A stretch of 64,000 nt of DNA. Origin: Oscarella lobularis (taxonomy: Eukaryota > Porifera > Homoscleromorpha > Homosclerophorida > Oscarellidae). The position numbers and the translations under genes are program-made. Position 1 is the stretch's first letter. Each line of letters starts with the position of its first letter. The notes beneath the pieces are model-generated. The model did not search any database and was not told where the DNA came from. It saw only the letters and a program-made list of their open reading frames with translations. Where the stretch lies: NCBI RefSeq assembly GCF_947507565.1, contig NC_089176.1, positions 1,550,001-1,614,000 of the forward strand, in the 5' to 3' direction. This document shows positions 53,901 through 64,000 of the stretch, one piece after another.

Positions 53901-56900
53901 GAAGTGAATCCATTCGACGGCGTTGATAAATAACGGCAATGAATAGCTAAAATAAACCAAAACTTTGCAAAGTACAGGAACGATTTCTTTGCTACGCATT
54001 ACCGTTACACCAAGGCTCGTCGCCCGACCAACTTCCATTAGGAAAGCAAGTAAGCTCTTGCAAACCGTTAAGTTGAAATCCTACGTCACAGTTGAATTCG
54101 ACTTGTGTTCCAAACACCGTGTCGTTTGTCGAACTGCTCCCATTTGAAGGTACTCTAAGTTTCATGCAATAAACGGCTAGAAAAGAAGTTAGTGATAACA
54201 GACTGTATAAAACAAGCTCTTGCAACGTACCACTGCAGTGCGGTTTGCTGTTAGACCAAGTGCCATTCGAAGTACAATTGAGGCAAGTATCCCCAATGAG
54301 ATCATATCCCTCGCTACAGGTAAAGCAGACGTTCGTTCTGAACTCAGTTCTATTGCTTGAAATTGTCCCGTTGTTCGGAGAAGAAAGCTCAGGACAACGA
54401 ACAACTAATAAAAACAGAAATGCAGCCATAAACTTCGGGACTGCTTCCTCGATATACTTGCGCATGAAGGCTCGGAGTTGGACCAGGTGCCATTTGGAAA
54501 ACACGTCAATTCACTATGACCTTTAAGCCTGTATCCATCTGCGCAACTAAACGTCACTTTCGTTCCAAAAATCGTTTTGTTAGACCAAAGGAATCCATTG
54601 GCCGGCGTTGATAAATAGCGGCAGTGAATAGCTAATAAAAACAAGCTTCCAGATAAAAGAGGAAAACGTATTCTATTACTAAACATTACCGTTACACCGA
54701 GGCTCGTCGCCCGACCAACTTCCATTAGGAAAGCAGGTGAGCTCTCGCGAACCATTAAGCTGAAATCCGATGTCGCAGGTAAAATTGACTCGTGTTCCGA
54801 ACACAGTTTCACGACTCGAGACGCTTCCATTGGACGGAATTATTAGTTCATCGCAATGAACAGCTACAAATTCTCTGTATAATCTCTGTAAGAAGTCATC
54901 GGTATGAAACAGTACCTTGGCATGTTGGCACTGGCTCCGACCACTCTGCGTTTGCGCGGCAGGTGACGTTGTTGGCTCCCTGTATGTAGTACCCAACGTC
55001 GCATTTGAACTCAACAAAAGATCGAAAAACAGTAGCATTAGACAATTTCTTCCCGTTGACAGGGATGACCAGCCAGGGGCAATTAACGACTAAACAAAAT
55101 CACACAAAATTTATCATTTTTTAGCGATTCTCAAATTTTAGGCTTTACTTGAACAAGACGGTATCTCAACTGACCAAGAGCCATTAGACAAGCAAGAAAA
55201 CCGGCTCAAGCCAGATTCCACTATGTGACCTTCATCGCAAAGAATTTCGACTATTGCATCGCGCTCAGTTTCGTTCGTAGACGGACGGCCGTTTTCTATA
55301 TCCAACTCCGGACAGCTTAACTCTGCATAGAAACAAAAGTTCACTAAGAATAAAAAGCTAGAGGCGGAGCAGTGTCTTACCCTCGCACGTTGGTTCATCG
55401 GCTGACCAGGTGCCGTTAGCTAGACACGTTACATTGCTTGAACCAGAAATGACGTAACCTTCGTTGCAATCAAAAGAAACGACGGTGCCGGAAAGTCGAC
55501 GATTGCTTGCCGATATGGATCCAAACAGAGGACTGTTTAGCACAGGACACACACCAACTACAAGAATATGACAATCGCCTAAGTGTCTACAGCAGCATAG
55601 AAAATAGCTTACGGCATCGTGGCTCGTGATCGGACCACGTCCCGTTTCTCCGGCAGGTTAACTCCGCTTCTCCACTCAGCACAAACCCAGCAGAGCACTC
55701 AAAATGAGCGATCGCGAAAGTCGTTATGTCACTGCCAAATACAGAAACAGTTGAAGGCAAAGCGAGAATGCCAAAATCCGGTTGCCTCAGTGAACCACAG
55801 TCGACAACTAGAGAGAGCCTCGTGTAGCAAACTTTATAAAATAACTAGAAATGCACTTACACAACAACGACAAATCTTCGCAGGTTCCACTCGCTCCCCC
55901 AATGGAACTACGCCAAACGATTGCATCCTTTCCGCCACAGTACGACGATTGATTAAGTCCAGCAACTTCCACGGCATCACGACTGTCGTACCCAAATGCT
56001 TCATGTCTCACCCAGATTGAGCTTGTCTGGCCGCGCTGTGTCTCCAAACACGACCGTCCGTCCAAAGACGTGCTCGCAGTCGCGCCGTAATTAAATGAAT
56101 CACCTTCCAGAATGATCAAGGCTCCGGGAAGCGGCTCTTCAACGCCATTGTGCAAGTGTGAAACGGTTGTCGAAATACACGCCGTTTCCGTCCAAGTATG
56201 GTCGCAGTTCCACCAGCCGAGGCGATCAATAGTCGTTGTCCAAACGAGCTGCTCGTTGACAAGAGACGAAACGAGTCCTTCTCCGTTTTCCTTCCAAAGA
56301 GCGTCGCTATCGCTGTAAAACCAGGCGGAAATTCTGTCTCCCTCGCTCACTTTTGCCCTCTCGTCAATTCCAAGCCGAAGTTGGGCTGGCCTATTCAATC
56401 CTACTGTCGTTCGTGCTTCTCTTTCTCGAATGTCAATTTCCAGCAAAGAGAAGCTGTCTAAGTTGACTCGCTGAGCGACGGAGTTGTTCAGAGCAAATAA
56501 TTGCGGAATCAACGAAAGACTTTCAAATGGATTGATCACATGTAGGCTGATCTCAATTTCGGTCCCCGACGAAACGTTCAACGAGTTCTCTTCAAAGTTG
56601 ACCCAAGCAGGCAAATCGTCATTCTCAGAAGAAACATTAAACGAAGACGAAGAATTATATGTGAATCGATTCAAATACTGACGACGACGAAGTCGAACAG
56701 ATAGACTATAGCCTATAGAGAGAAATGTCATCACAGATAAACAATTTTTAAAAACAGCATCAGTACCTTCGGAAGAATAGGCTGCAAATGTTTTTGTTAC
56801 AGTCGAATAGCCGATGTCTTTGACTACGATTAGAAGGGGTGTTCTAGCTGGAACAGTCAGTGGAATCCATTTGAGTGATAAGTTGAACTGTCCTCGACTA

Positions 56901-59900
56901 AAAAAAGCCACTTCATCAGTCGTTATAGCAACAACGGACGCTGTCGCCGTCGTCAGAAGAGAAGAACTGTTCACATCAAAAGGAACAACGGAAATATTGG
57001 TAAGGTCTGAAGAAATAAGAACGTCTATTATAATTAATCTAAAAAGTCTATTTGCATGCTTACATCTGCAGACAGGAACAAAACCGCTCCAATTCCCACT
57101 TGATTCGCAAACAATTGATAACGACCCAACGACGCCGAGTCCTTCGTGGCACGCAAATTGAACTATGGTGCCAAACGCTGTGTCATTCCTGGACTTGGTC
57201 CCATTTACAGGAGCTGGTAGCCAGGGGCAATGAACCACTGTCGGACAAAAAATACACACATCAGTTTCGCAACAAATTTGTTGGTATAGGCTTACCTCTT
57301 TCACACAAAATCCCCGTAAATCTCTCAGGACAGACACAGTGATAGGAAGCTATTCCGTCAGCACACGACCCGTTGTTGTAACACGGTTGACTATCGCATT
57401 CGTTTATATCTGACCATTGCCATGTGAGATGAGTGCATTAAATTTCGCGAATACCAATTACTTGTTTCGCATCGAAGTCCTTCAAAGCCATCACTGCAAT
57501 TGCAAGAAAACCCCAAAAATTTGTCTGCGCACAGTCCTCCATTGAAGCAAGGGTCAGAGTCGCATTCGTTTATCTCTACAGTAACAGCAATTCCCGATAG
57601 TCTTATAAAAAAACTGACATTCCTAGCTTACCGTCCGCACAAGTCTTTCCTTCGTATCCTGGTATACAATTGCACGTGAAGTCTCCGCGTCCATCGTGGC
57701 ACGTTCCGTTATTAACACACGGATTCGACGCGCATTCGTCTACCTCTAACAAGTGAAATGATTTGAAAATAAAGCAATGTATGTGCAAATGCAGTTTTCT
57801 AACCGCTTTCACAGTGCACTCCGTGAAATCCGGTAGGGCAGACGCACGAAAATTCGCCTACTCTGTCTCGACATTCTGCTCCATTTAGACAAGGAGCTGA
57901 CTCACAATCGTCAATTGCTTAATTGAAAATGAAGTTTAAATAATGTAAAACGTATTTTCTTGCCAAACCTGTGCAAGTGTCGTTGATGACCTCTGTGCCA
58001 AAAGGACACGAACAGTTGAATCCGCCAGGAAAGTTCGCACAAAGTTCGCCGTCATAACGGCAAGCGGTCGAATTCAGGCATTCATTTATGTCTAGAATAC
58101 ATCAAGCGTTCTTTTGAGAAAATATACTGTTTGAAAGAATGTAACTACACACCTTCGCACGTTGACAAGCCAACCAAGTTAAATCCACTTCGGCAATCGC
58201 AGCTATAACTGCCATCGACATTAGTGCACAACTGCTGACAGTTGTCGATATTCAGTGTGCATTCGTTGATATCTGAATTACACACGCAATAAGTAGGAAT
58301 TTGTTTAGAGATTATTCACAAACCTGAACACGTTTCATTGTTTGAGTCGAGTGCATAGCCTGGCCAACAAGCGCAATGTTCGGCGCCTGACGTCGTGTTC
58401 TTGACACAAACTTGCTCGCAAGGATTGCTTCCCGAGCAATTGAGAGTGGCTGAAATCCAGTATGGTTCAATAGTATAGGTAAGCAGTCATAAACACTTAC
58501 GACGACAAGTGACGTTGTTTGACTCTATTTCGAAACCTGGATTGCACTGACATTCGAAAGAACCGTCCGTATTCAGACAGACTTGATGGCAAACCGCTGC
58601 TGAATGGGCGCACTCGTCGACGTCTGCACACATAGAAATCGACGTAATTACTGTTTAACCTCACGCATCTATAAAGTCTGTACCTGAGCAAGTGCGGCCG
58701 TCGGAATTCAATCGAAACCCGCTGCGGCACTCGCAATGAAAAAATGGAGTATCATCAACGCAAATTTGACTGCAATTCGACGAGTTAGACTCACACTCGT
58801 TTATATCTGCAAAACAGGGTAATCATTGACTACTAAAACATCATTTTCACTGCTACTATTGGAGAGTGACCTTCGCATTTTCCTTCAAATAGTTCTGTGC
58901 CAAGAGGGCAATCACTGCAATTGGCACCGATTCCTGGAGCAGGTACGTCTGTGCAATTGGTACCCTCGGGACAGCCTGCATCTACGCAGCCGTCCTCATC
59001 AATGTCACACAATGAACCTTCCCAGCCTGAAGAAGAACCCATCGGCGTTGCAATGATAACTGACGGAACTTCTTACATACCTGGTCCGCAGTCGCAGTCA
59101 TCTAGTACGAACTTTGTCTCGCCACCGTCGCTTTCACTATCCCTACATGAAGCTCCTTTGGAAAGAGCACAAGCGCAGAGCCTGGTCAGCGGTTCAAGCT
59201 GACTTTCGGCACCGTTTGAATCGTTAGCCACAAGAACGAAATTGACTGGACCAATCGATGATGGTGTCCATGTTAAATGATAAAGACCGTCACCAATTTC
59301 ACTGAGGCTATAGTCAGCTTCCGAAGGCGTCGACCCTTCGACCCTAACCGAATACGAATCATTGTCAAAAACAGAAAAGTTGTATATCGACGCCACTCCA
59401 AGAGTGGCCCGTAACGTGTCACTGCCTGTCATCTCAGGCGGCCGATTATCTAAAAACATTGATTAGGGTCAACACCGCAAAATGGAAGACGTTGCTTTAC
59501 TCATGGATGCAGTAGCCGCTGCAACGTCCTGGGCCGATTGGAGCGTTCCAAGTGCAATAGAAGGATCATTGGTTTCAAGAAGATCAAAGAGACACGAAGG
59601 ATCGTCGTTGCACAGCTCTCGCTGTTGCTCCGTAGCTCGCTCCAGTAGCTCGTCTGCAAAAATTGGCACGTGATCAGGAAACGAGAACGTTGAAATGCTC
59701 TCGCCCGGTTTGTAATAAAAGAGGGACTCTTTTTGGGACACTTGCCCTGATAAAAAAGAAAAAGAGTAATAAGAAAGACGAAGTCAAGGTGGCGACCACT
59801 CACAAGTTTGCCCAAACTGATTATGAATATCTCGATCCGTGGAATTGATCGATATTTCTATTCCGGAACGACTGACAAAATCGTTGGTCACGTTGTCGTC

Positions 59901-62900
59901 CCATCTCCCTATAAGACCCCTCGTCAATCCTTTCAACTGTTCCGGTGCTGACATAACAAAAGTGAGCAATCCGCTTTGCGTCTGAACCTCCAACGAAGTT
60001 CCAGATGAAAACGAAAGTTCGACGGTACCGTTCACTTTGCGCGAGAGCACGACATTGCGAAGAGGAAGAATTCCTTCGTTGACGACCAAATTGAAAACTT
60101 CCGAAGATATCTCACGCCAAGCCTCTCCAAAAGTCGAACGACTATTCGTCAACGAATCATTAGCAGCCGAATAGCAACAAGCCCAAATTCGAAGTGAACT
60201 GTTGTTGGCCAACTCAACTTGAACGACGGTCGAATCGAGAGACGATGTAGTATAATTGTCCGACGAAACAAAGGCGCCTGCAACAAAAGCGGAAAACGAC
60301 GTTGCTGTTGACCCGTTCACTAACTGAGTTCGTCCTTGGAACACGAAGCTGTCATTGACGGATTTGAAGATCATGTACTCGCCGAGGCCGTTGAACGTGT
60401 AGTCGCGACCGTCGAGCGTTTTGACGTGCGGATCGCCGCGACCGATAGTGAAAAAAGGAGGCAGAAAATTAAAGCAGCCAATGGAAGGACGTCGTTCAAA
60501 GTAGAGATGACAAAAGCTTGAGTCAACACAGCAATGTTGAAAGGGTACAATGTCAGACCTCCAGTGTTCTAGTCCGTTTATCCACGGATGATAACGATGA
60601 GCGGCGCCGCCCGAAGGAGGACCTAGGAGCAACGAGCCGCCCGAGAGTCCAAAGAAGAAAAACGTCTGCGCGTAGCAGCACTTCGTCTGATCGCCTAGCC
60701 ATCCAGGAAATATCGCCACAAAACAGATTGACGTCGGGGTCCAAGAGTGAAACGAATAGAAACCAGAAAGAAATGCTTGATTAAACGTGCACGGACAGGG
60801 AGTGGAGAATAGGGTCCACCACGGAAAAAATCCTTCGATCAAAGTATCGTTTCTGTACCACTGTAAGCACAGCGTTTGCGCTATGCACGGATTGCGAGAC
60901 GTTGAGAGCCGAGCGAGATAACGACCTCGTCTGTCGACGTTTGACGTATGAGAAAAGTCCGAAACGAAGACAATAGAATCGCTGCCAGCGAGGAAGTGAT
61001 TGTGGATAAGGCGGGAGTCGTCCGTCATGTACCCGACTACACCAGATCGGTAGCGACCAGACCATTCTAGACCGCCAGGAGGATAATTGAAGAGACCGTA
61101 CGAGTGGAATTCGTTTGTGGCAATGACGACTTGAAAGGTATTGCGCTAGAAAGAGCGAAGGTTCCATTGAAATACATTGCGTAAACGATTCCTCGACTTA
61201 CCCTTATTATTTCCGAGCTTCGAAAGTAGAAAGACCCATCTGGGTAGTTGGGAACGTCGACCCAAGTAACAACGAGAATCCACGTTGGTCGAAAATCAGA
61301 CCTTAAGAAGTCGCTCAGCTCAGTGGCAGCTCGTTCAATAAACGGCGAAGAAGGGTCGTCATAAACGTGATAGAAAATGTCGCCGTCACGACGAATGTCG
61401 ACGTCGCCCCAAAATGGGGCGACAATTGAAGCAAATGTATCACCTGGAAAGACGCGAGGAGCGAAATTGGTGAAGGGATGATCAAACGACACCAGCCCAT
61501 TGGTAGAGATCTGAAAAAAAATAGAACGTATTTGTACTGTACAAAGCAAAAGCATTCAACACCCTCATTACGTAAGCCGAGTGGTGCTTTCGTTGGCCAA
61601 AGGGAAAGCAGTTGGGAAGAGAAATAGGTTCTGACGCGCCGTCATCATAGCGTGGCATGGATCGATCGTCTCGACTAAGGCCATGCGGGTACAAGGGACC
61701 GGCATCTGCAAAGTAAAAAATGCCAGAAGAAAAAAAAGGAGATGCTATAAATACCTTTTTCGCAAAGAGAGCCAAAATAGTATGCTGTGCACGTGCAAGA
61801 AAAACTTCCTGGCAAATTCGAACACGTTCCGCCATTTCGACACCGTGACGGAATAGTGTTGCATTCGTTTATGTCTTTGAATGCATGGATGTGAAGAAAT
61901 TAAAAAGAATGGTTGTAGATGCACTTACCATGGCACGAGGGCAAACTTGCGTTCCAACTTCTGTCCGTATTGCACGTTAGCGTCTGTTCGCCGACGAGTT
62001 GATAGCCGTCATTGCAAGAGTAGTCAACAACTGTTCCAAATGAACGTAAGCTCGTTGATCGATCCCCATTTTCAACAAGTCCCAAATCCGGACACTTATT
62101 TCCTACAATGGAATAGCTGAAGGAAAAGAACAATAAAGCAGAAAATTTCTCTACCTTGGCAAACAACACCGGCATCTTCATAATGAAAACAGTCGTGAAT
62201 GCCCCAACCGTTCGATCTGCACTGATAGAGACTCTCCTCCGTTCCGCTGCAGCCGACGCTGTCAAGCCAAATTGGTCCGCTTCCTCTGTCGAACCGAGCA
62301 CAGCACGTACGCTCGACGGCGTTTCCCAAGCCCAATTGGCGACAGACCACGTTGGCGTCGTTCAAGTCCCAATAATCATCGCACACTGTTCCCCAAACGC
62401 CGTTCACGTTCACCTCCACACGACCTTCATCAGAATCAGCGCCTCCAGCAAGTCTGATCTCGGGAAGAGAGCCTACATGACAAAATAGCTTGGAGTTGAT
62501 AACAACTCTCAATACGTCACTACAAAATTGATAAAGAAATGGATCGATTTCTCAGAGGAAAAGACTAATTAGGTGACTGTAATCTACATGATTTCTAGAC
62601 CAACGTGCTGATAAATCGCCGTACAAATGTAAGGCAACTAACTGAGACTTCTCACACTCAGATACACCGTAGGTACTGTAGTGACTTACTGAAACAAGAG
62701 ACTCCGGCATCTTCGCGATGACCACAATTGTGCTCGCCCCATCCTGGATGAGAACATTGATCAAGACGAGTTTCGGATCCCCAACAACCGACGTCGTCAA
62801 GCCAAATTTTTCCAAAACCTCGACCGAAGTAGGCGCGCGATCGCTGTGCAATAGCAGTTGTGCTAAATAGCTGACGACAGACGACGTCTGCGTCATGGAT

Positions 62901-64000
62901 CGACCAGAAGTCGTCACACACTGTTCCCCACTCTCCCTCGTAGTAAATCTCGACGCGACCCTCATACTCCGAAGTGCCGCCGACAAGACGAAGTACTGAA
63001 AAACAAAGTCAAATAGTCACATTCCTAAGGAATTAGGTCCAACCTCCGTTCGGCAGACGACATTCAGGTTCTACGCCGGTCCACCTTCCGTTTGAGGTGC
63101 AAGCCAATGAGGATGTCCCAAATACGTTGTATCCGGAATTACATGAAAAAACAACATCTGTCCCAAATCCAGTGGCGTTAGTTGACGCCTGTCCGTTTTC
63201 AACGGCTTCAAGTGGCCGACAGTGAATTCCTTGACGAAGGTAAATATAGGTTCAATTTATTAAAATTAAGAAAATGAAGGTTACTTTCGCAGTTTGGAAT
63301 AGAATTTGACCACTCGCCGTCTTCGTCGCAGTGTAGAATGCTAACTGCTTCCAAAATAAATCCCGGAGTGCAACTAAAGCGTGCCAATGTCCCAACAGTG
63401 CGAAGCCCAGTTGACAAAGACAAAGGTTCAACAGCCGGAAGAACAGGGCAAAGAATAACTGCACATAAAGAAAATATCCTAATAAGAAGAACTAATAATA
63501 ATGATGCCTTTACGAGTCTCGCAAACGGCGCCAGTGTAACGGCGTGTGCATACGCACGTATAGTCATCGATGCCATCAATACACGTTCCTTCGTTTTGAC
63601 AAGGAGCAGAAGAACATTCGTCGATATCTAGTAAACCACAATATACATAAATCTAAAGACGTTCCCACATCTAAAACAAACTCGTCTCGCAAATATTTCC
63701 GGTATAGCCAGACACACAGCGACAGACAAACGCGTTGATTTGATCAACACAGGTTCCGCTATTCTGGCACGGCATAGATGCACATTCGTCAATATCTGAA
63801 TAGATAATTCACTAAAAGTTCTTCTAAGTGCCAAATAACAAAAGAGCTTACCTGTTTCGCAAAGGTAACCTGTGTAGCCGGCCAAGCAGTTGCACGAGTA
63901 CCCGTTAACACCGTCAATGCACCGCCCGCCATTTTGGCACGGAAATGAAAAGCATTCATTAATATCTAAAACGAAAAATTATGTCATTAAACTTAACCAA
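38581..64000 (-). CDS. Giant mosaic transmembrane receptor, gene B (5' end outside window)
   Basis: This is a minus-strand multi-exon gene, paralogous to gene A. Order from the N-terminal side: 3 EGF, 2 CCP, 2 SRCR, CCP, EGF, NIDO-AMOP-VWD, cadherin-like, thrombospondin-type EGF, 9 EGF, CCP, FAM171/CILP-like, 17 CCP, 19 EGF, a second NIDO-AMOP-VWD, cadherin-like, thrombospondin-type EGF, about 11 EGF, Cys-rich CGDG region, cadherin-like repeats, furin-site domain, TM. The tail is WRYKRGL, with the stop at 38581-38583. The C-terminal scaffold from the 48-kb NIDO onward matches gene A exon for exon. I saw no stop or long gap between the two NIDO modules, so one gene is the simplest reading; two genes, the upstream one lacking a TM, is the alternative. 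CCP plus SRCR in one receptor recalls the Geodia cydonium multi-SRCR/SCR receptors. A role in adhesion or recognition is inferred. Confidence 0.7.
38940..39510 (-). other. Gene B: membrane-proximal domain with RRRRD furin-type site
   Basis: This is the counterpart of 7785-8360. The upstream exon has [12 protein letters not shown], then [18 protein letters not shown], with RRRRD at 39346-39360. The downstream exon has [13 protein letters not shown] and [15 protein letters not shown]. Residues around the basic run differ from gene A while RRRRD is kept. Confidence 0.65.
39590..42440 (-). other. Gene B: cadherin-like repeats
   Basis: Same exon series as gene A 8417-11160. Recognisable strands are [58 protein letters not shown] boundaries and [18 protein letters not shown]. 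Intron positions correspond to those in gene A as far as I can follow. Confidence 0.6.
42463..43860 (-). other. Gene B: Cys-rich CGDG (DUF4215-like) region with RFRR site
   Basis: One long exon. The unique N-terminal domain ([26 protein letters not shown]) ends in NRFRRAVNE with RFRR at 43168-43179. It is followed by [28 protein letters not shown] and [13 protein letters not shown] units. It has a short Gly/Ala/Cys insertion (PTGGGACQF) relative to gene A. Confidence 0.65.
43905..45913 (-). other. Gene B: membrane-side EGF array and thrombospondin-type EGF
   Basis: About eleven EGFs in gene A order: Notch-type at 43905-44797, including the two-domain exon with RGDF (RGD at 44558-44566), then calcium-binding types [30 protein letters not shown] and [16 protein letters not shown] at 44845-45705. 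The exon 45757-45913 is the [16 protein letters not shown] unit. Confidence 0.75.
45920..46640 (-). other. Gene B: post-VWD cadherin-like domain and linker (C-terminal module)
   Basis: 46340-45965 encodes the beta-sandwich domain ([33 protein letters not shown]). 46640-46395 encodes the Cys-rich linker that follows VWD in MUC4-like proteins ([28 protein letters not shown] pattern). Confidence 0.55.
46700..48630 (-). other. Gene B: NIDO-AMOP-VWD module 2 (membrane side) with GDPH
   Basis: NIDO exons lie at 48630-48490 ([17 protein letters not shown]) and 48445-48120 ([13 protein letters not shown], [28 protein letters not shown]). The main exon 48075-46700 carries AMOP ([22 protein letters not shown]) and VWD ([18 protein letters not shown]). 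GDPH is at 47319-47330. It is the close counterpart of gene A 15165-17400. Confidence 0.8.
48780..51915 (-). other. Gene B: array of 19 EGF exons
   Basis: There are nineteen one-domain exons (starts near 48780, 48949, 49118, 49275, 49453, 49632, 49797, 49965, 50139, 50306, 50472, 50637, 50803, 50967, 51137, 51301, 51472, 51634, 51799). Units are of [16 protein letters not shown] / [17 protein letters not shown] type. The EGF at about 49453 (and its copy at 50139) begins DPDEC in place of DIDEC. Confidence 0.8.
49360..50292 (-). repeat. Recent 246-bp duplication in the gene B EGF array (offset 686 bp)
   Basis: About 49360-49606 recurs at 50046-50292 essentially without change, spanning one EGF exon plus both flanking introns. 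The sequences diverge sharply outside these limits. The block between them contains two further EGF exons. Confidence 0.8.
51962..55808 (-). other. Gene B: 17 consecutive CCP/sushi exons
   Basis: There are seventeen CCP domains, one per exon, at a period of about 225-230 bp, from [15 protein letters not shown] (55612) down to [10 protein letters not shown] (51962). Nearly all carry a C-x2-NGSWS or NGTWS sequon before the last Cys. Nine of them (52862-54863) form a triplet repeated three times. One member of each triplet has six Cys instead of four (CFTC ... TCLNC). Complement-type CCP arrays mediate protein-protein contacts in regulators and selectins; the ligand here is unknown. Confidence 0.8.
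55857..57008 (-). other. Gene B: FAM171/CILP-like domain
   Basis: This is a diverged fourth copy. It contains [93 protein letters not shown] and [11 protein letters not shown]. The intron near 56713-56767 is at the same place as in gene A copies. GDRISAW...W is closer to the vertebrate FAM171 GDRIPAW motif than gene A's GELIPAW. Confidence 0.55.
57056..57240 (-). other. Gene B: single CCP N-terminal to the FAM171-like domain
   Basis: The CCP pattern is [16 protein letters not shown] ... [11 protein letters not shown], with four Cys. In gene A the FAM171 domain has a mucin exon on this side instead. Confidence 0.75.
57296..58805 (-). other. Gene B: 9 EGF exons following the N-terminal VWD module
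   Basis: Five calcium-binding or fibrillin-like EGFs (58805-57970) precede four shorter Notch-type EGFs in protein order. The one at about 57635-57747 contains the tripeptide RGD in GRGDFTC (57681-57689). This repeats the order calcium-binding EGFs then Notch-type EGFs seen downstream of the other two VWD modules. Confidence 0.75.
58870..59748 (-). other. Gene B: thrombospondin-type EGF, cadherin-like domain and post-VWD linker (N-terminal module)
   Basis: 59748-59480 has the linker with [18 protein letters not shown]. 59459-59073 has the beta-sandwich domain ([29 protein letters not shown]). 59042-58870 has [16 protein letters not shown] and [15 protein letters not shown]. The triad matches those after the other two VWDs. 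Confidence 0.6.
59804..61707 (-). other. Gene B: NIDO-AMOP-VWD module 1 (N-terminal) with GDPH
   Basis: NIDO: 61707-61571 ([17 protein letters not shown]) and 61513-61203 ([37 protein letters not shown]). The main exon 61147-59804 carries AMOP ([25 protein letters not shown]) and VWD ([19 protein letters not shown]). GDPH is at 60426-60437. It is more diverged than the gene A / gene B module 2 pair. Confidence 0.8.
61756..62104 (-). other. Gene B: EGF and CCP between SRCR and NIDO
   Basis: The EGF exon is at 61873-61756 ([18 protein letters not shown], [14 protein letters not shown]). The CCP exon is at 62104-61930 ([15 protein letters not shown] ... [10 protein letters not shown]). Confidence 0.7.
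62152..62475 (-). other. Gene B: SRCR domain 2
   Basis: Group B-like scavenger receptor Cys-rich domain: [66 protein letters not shown], then [17 protein letters not shown]. All hallmark Cys and the VCR/WGTVCDD/WLD signatures are present. Confidence 0.9.
62690..62998 (-). other. Gene B: SRCR domain 1
   Basis: Second [61 protein letters not shown] and [17 protein letters not shown]. It is separated from the other SRCR by an unusually long intron for this gene (62476-62689, about 214 nt), in which I see no feature. Confidence 0.9.
63045..63462 (-). other. Gene B: two CCP domains N-terminal to the SRCR pair
   Basis: CCP exons lie at 63462-63285 ([15 protein letters not shown] ... NSIPNCE) and 63238-63045 ([18 protein letters not shown] ... 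PECRLP). Confidence 0.7.
63513..63967 (-). other. Gene B: three EGF exons at the window edge
   Basis: EGF exons lie at 63967-63852, 63797-63683 and 63630-63513 ([48 protein letters not shown]). The exon pattern continues to the right edge, so more N-terminal sequence lies outside. Confidence 0.8.

Overview
The window is nuclear genomic DNA from an early-branching animal. Every gene is split by very short GT...AG introns (about 40-60 nt). The domain vocabulary is metazoan: calcium-binding EGF, CCP/sushi, SRCR, NIDO-AMOP-VWD, SEA-like, FN3 and receptor tyrosine kinase. Very short introns plus giant EGF/CCP/SRCR mosaic receptors would fit a sponge, possibly a homoscleromorph, but that placement is inference. 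There are no operons, plasmid features or CRISPR arrays.

Layout. (1) 1-1338, plus strand: 3' end of a type I membrane protein gene with EGF repeats, a SEA-like domain, one transmembrane helix and a tail of about 50 residues. (2) 1339-3379: no recognisable gene; it holds GC-rich palindromic, repeat-like sequence. (3) 3380-6247, minus strand: a receptor tyrosine kinase locus (signal peptide, FN3-like ectodomain, TM, kinase) with several independent disruptions inside the kinase, most simply an unprocessed pseudogene. (4) 6248-7406: no gene. (5) 7407-35191, minus strand: giant mosaic receptor gene A, whose 5' end is not found. (6) 35192-38580: repeat-rich spacer with a 2-copy tandem repeat, a 537-bp element with perfect 73-bp terminal inverted repeats, and a tRNA-like/SINE-like insert. 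(7) 38581-64000, minus strand: giant mosaic receptor gene B, a paralogue of A, running off the right edge.

Genes A and B share one C-terminal scaffold. In protein order it is EGF array, NIDO, AMOP, VWD (with the GDPH motif), a cadherin-like domain, a thrombospondin-type EGF, calcium-binding EGFs, EGFs, a Cys-rich CGDG-repeat region (with RFRR), cadherin-like repeats, a membrane-proximal domain (with RRRRD), one TM helix and a nearly absent cytoplasmic tail. The N-terminal halves have diverged by exon duplication. Gene A carries three copies of a cassette (Thr-rich/mucin, FAM171/CILP-like domain, two CCPs, EGF array), with about 36 EGF exons in the largest array. Gene B carries 17 consecutive CCPs, one FAM171-like domain, a second NIDO-AMOP-VWD module and two SRCR domains.

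Domains are nearly all one per exon with phase-1 borders, and several duplicated blocks are near-identical even in their introns, so the copy number of the arrays is likely labile. The two genes look like very large, proteolytically processed cell-surface adhesion or recognition molecules. This role is inferred from architecture only.
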